The notes under the pieces were generated by a model. That model saw only the letters and a program-made list of their open reading frames with translations. It was not told the origin of the DNA and searched no databases. Positions 60,694 to 64,000 of a stretch of DNA of 64,000 nucleotides are shown here, piece by piece. The position numbers were made by a program, and so were the translations under genes. Position 1 is the stretch's first letter. Every line of letters starts with the position of its first letter. This stretch comes from Odiellus spinosus (taxonomy: Eukaryota > Arthropoda > Arachnida > Opiliones > Phalangiidae), in contig OY987226.1 of NCBI GenBank assembly GCA_963920705.1, positions 16,866,501 through 16,930,500 on the forward strand, given 5' to 3'.

Positions 60694-63600
60694 ATGGATA
60701 AGAACGCGACGAACTGCCTTAAAGTAGCCGCCTTTGATGTAAAGTCAAATTAAAATTAAAGTTTAATTAAATTATAAATTTATATTAAAATTTATTGCAC
60801 GCCCATTTTAGTTTTCACCGTTTTCATCGATTACTTCGGATGGAAACGTTATAGGTCCCGGTGCGGATTTATGGAGATACGTAGCTATTCCATTAAAGCT
60901 CAAGTAATGTTAACTATGATATTAATATTTCACAATCCTAGTGCAAAATCAAAAGATTTTATATTTTAAATTTCATATATCCCATTTGAATTTTCTATTA
61001 TTTAGCAATGTTAACGCTCGGAATCGGATAAGCATGTTATCTTAATTATATTATTTATATTTTTTAGAAAATTAATTTATTTTCCAATTGATTGGGACTA
61101 AAAAAATAAATTTGTAAATTAAAATAATTAATTGGATGTTGGGTTTATCCAAAGCTTTACCTATTAACAAGTTACTCGAATTAAAACGTATATCATATTG
61201 GATAAGAAATTTCACATTTTTTAAACTTAGTGTAAAACAACAGAGATGTATTTCAGACTTGCATACAATTCGAATAAAATAAACAATAAAACCAAGCCTT
61301 TAGGTTTAATATTATTATTATTATTTTTTTTTTTTTTTTAATAGATATTTAAAAGCTCTTCTGAACGTACAACTCGGATAATTTTCTAGGATTTTGCCAA
61401 TTTCGGATAAAAACGGATACTAGAATAATTTATTTAATCTTCGGATAAATTAACTAGAGCGATAATTATACTATATTGCAGCAAATCAGATCTATCCAAT
61501 TCATAAAAGTTACAATTCCGAGCGTTAACCGTTGTATTTTATAGTAATAGAAAAATACTTCATTTCAGCTTATATACCCCTTTAAGCTGTACAGCTAGTA
61601 ATGAACCTTTTCACTGCCGTAGTTGGACTTGGGTTCTTCACGGTTTCCCCCAATTTGGTATGAAGGGAGAAGATGGAAAATGGATTGGTATATTCGGATA
61701 TATTCAAAACAACGTAAGCTAAGAGTATTATTTAAAAATCACATTTTTTTTGTACAAAAACAAGAATTAATGTCATCGTTTTAATTTTAATTCCTTACAG
61801 GAAGTTGATTTACTATTAATCGATAGTTACGTAAAATACGATAGACTCGAGGATATGGAATTCAGTGCGCCATTCACGTTCGCGTACACGTCGATACTTA
61901 GTAGCGCCTTAGGCAATTGCGGAAGTACTACAGCTACTAGTTCATTTCCGGATCCTTCGATGCCGGTATAAATTTTTTTTTTTTATAATTTCTTGAAAAA
62001 TTTCGTTTAAATTTAGACCAGCAAGTATTTTTCTGAATTACGCTGCATTCCTTTAAAAACCTTTGGGAACCTGCTGAAACTGACTAGGGTATTCCCTGTC
62101 GAGGCCTAATAAAGGGTAATTTCTGGGTCTAATTACAATGGACACTTATCTTAATAGATACAGATGAATAACGAAATCTGGCGTTCATAAGGGACCTTAA
62201 CGGCAAACAGTGACAAATGGAGCAACTAACGAAAATGGCTGCTATGAGTAAAGAAAGGATAGACGTGCGCTTAGTTATTTCCTACATTTGCATGCTCTGT
62301 TTCCCTTTAGAGGACATTTATGACCGGAAGATTTTGTTATTCATCTTTATTAAGTTAGGTATCAATTGTTAATTGTTCTAGCTATAACTTGCGTCCCCCA
62401 CAGAGCATACTGAATTTTCATTTAAAAATCAATTTAAATTCGAAATAAATATACTTAATATTAATTAAGATTATTGCAGGTTCTGGGTGCTCTTTTACTA
62501 ACCCTAATCACAGTCGCCATTTTCCGAATCGTTGAAAGGAATTTGTTGACCAAAAGTGACGTTGACACGTTGAGATATTTCACGGAATCTTTCATGATTT
62601 TAATTCGACAACGTAAAATATAAACTATGATCATGAACACTACCTCAATACGGAGAGAGTGAAACAAGAAAAGCTGAAGATCATAAGACAGAAAACAGAG
62701 GCTAAATTGAGTAAATAACCACGCAGGTTGCGTGTCTGCCAAGTCTTAGAAAGTAGCCAATGTCTAGACGCTAAAGCTGTGTTCATGCTAGAGATTTTGA
62801 GACCATTTTTAACCGTTTTAGGAAGGTCAAATTGTGAAATTTTGAGGTCGAATGAAAATATTTTTTAGTGAATACTTAAGCCTGCACTGTTTGTCGTCAG
62901 GCTTCGCTTATTATCGTCTGTTTTTGTTGTTTTTTTCTCTCTAACGAAATTAGTGTTCATAAGTCAATCATAGGTTCCATGTTTCATAATTTCTAATCCT
63001 GTTAACTAGCTCTCCACAAGTTACCCTCAACGGGTGCGAGTCAATTAGTGGTCGGATTTTATCTATTAAGTTTCATCGTACTGATAAATTTATACCTGAG
63101 CGAAATGAAAGCGGAAATGACGTTGTGTAAGACTGCCATACCGGAAACGTTAGAAGACATTCTAAAGAACCCGTTATCTCTTCCTTCCTTACCGAGAAAT
63201 CTTCCGGAATTTTTTGATATGAGAGTAAGATGGTTATTTTTCTTGAAACATGTCTAGTAAGGCAAAAACGCAGTAAGACGGGGCTGAATTAAATCGTGAA
63301 AATACATATTAAATGTATCGTTTTAACAAACAGGATTCGAAAGATTCCGTGATCCGAGGAGTTTGGGATAGAGTAATTAAGAATAAAGGTATTCTGGAAG
63401 GAGATTACATGAGCGTCGAAAACGTCAAACAATATCTGTTGGTCGACAAACGTATCGTCATTGGGACCAACGAATACATGGAAATCAAACTAAGCGAACA
63501 TTGCCAATCTAAAGAATCAAACACCAGAATAGGACCCGAGATGAAAGTACGTTTAAGTCGAGGGAAATTCTTTTTGAAGCCAGTTACATTCGCATTCAGA

Positions 63601-64000
63601 TTGAACATGGATAGAACACTCATGCAGATGATCAACAACAGGTTCGAACCAACTTAATATTAATTAAGAATCATCAGAGATAATTACAACAAAGATTCAC
63701 AATATTCAGAATTACTCTGTTTGCCTCCACTGGACTTTGGATTTACACCGAAAGGATGAAAAAAGTGATTCTAAGTAATTGTCTGGATGCCATGGGTCAA
63801 ACCAATTTGGCTCAAGATCATACTACATCTTTAAGTAAAACGTTTTTGTTCACAGTTTGGGGAACGGGAACTCTAATCGCGTTAATGTGTTTAGGCTTAG
63901 AAATTCTTAGGTACAGAAAACTGGAGAGGAAGAAAATTGGAAAAAATAGATTAATCCACGTTAATAAACCGTTAGTCGTATTTTCTAGGGTTAAAGATCA
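60694..64000 (+). CDS. divergent ionotropic receptor, copy C (3' end beyond window)
   Basis: Exons: 60694-60738, 60812-60903, 61623-61713, 61801-61965, 62480-62612, 63010-63224, 63334-63641, 63710-64000 (still open at the edge). This gives at least 446 residues. It matches copies A and B exon for exon, with identical lengths for exons 1-7. Landmarks: LKVAAFD, DLWRYVAIPLKL, WIGIFGYIQNN, MEFSAPFTF, membrane segment 1 after VLGALLLTLITVAIF, pore ending IRQP, segment 2 QLVVGFYLLSFIVLINLYLS, and STGLWIYTERM in the last exon. The tail is Lys/Arg-rich. The codon directly before the ATG at 60694 is TGA in the same frame, so this ATG is either the start or follows an unusual splice. The ligand is unknown. 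Confidence 0.85.
61012..61528. mobile_element. GAGCTCGG-type element in IR-C intron 2
   Basis: TAACGCTCGGAATCGGATAA at the left, AATTCCGAGCGTTA at the right. It makes up most of the 719-base intron. Confidence 0.75.
62131..62371. mobile_element. TTAA MITE family 2, copy 3, in IR-C intron 4
   Basis: CAATGGACACTTATCTTAAT left end, AAGTTAGGTATCAATTG TTAA right end, with GTTCATAAGGGACC / AGAGGACATTTATGA arms. Confidence 0.75.

Overview
The window looks like AT-rich, repeat-laden insect nuclear DNA. The organism class is inferred from the genes. There is the 3' part of an intron-rich atypical soluble guanylate cyclase. There are two secreted structural proteins, one glycine/tyrosine-rich and one glutamine-rich with AAPA-type repeats as in insect cuticular proteins. 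There is also a tandem cluster of three divergent ionotropic receptors (IRs), a protostome chemosensory family. No bacterial, phage, CRISPR or rRNA features are visible. I cannot name the species.

Layout. 1-4.7 kb: nine 3' exons of the guanylate cyclase (+), whose introns are loaded with palindromic elements, ending tail to tail with the Gly/Tyr-rich gene (-, 4893-6041). 7.1-10.4 kb: AT-rich tandem arrays, chiefly about 79 copies of a 32-bp satellite with internal block structure. 10.4-42.3 kb: no convincing gene. It is an archive of short non-autonomous inverted-repeat elements (MITEs) of many families, a TIR element carrying a 20-bp minisatellite, microsatellites, and one full SINE with target-site duplication at 35 kb. 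42.5-44.2 kb: the Gln-rich cuticular-type gene with TATA box, GA-repeat tract and a five-codon first exon. 46.3-64.0 kb: three IR genes in the same orientation with identical eight-exon structure (IR-A intact, IR-B with one in-frame stop, IR-C running off the window edge).

The genes are not a pathway. The cyclase is predicted to need a catalytic partner; the two secreted proteins probably build extracellular structures; the IR cluster is a local chemoreceptor expansion. Much of the difference in intron length between the IR paralogues coincides with recognisable MITE copies, many with TTAA target sites. The most interesting points are: a cyclase intron that is itself a palindromic element bounded by a duplicated coding sequence, the nonsense codon in otherwise preserved IR-B, the absent IR N-termini, the block-structured hairpin satellite, and a SINE whose head resembles the Alu domain of SRP RNA.
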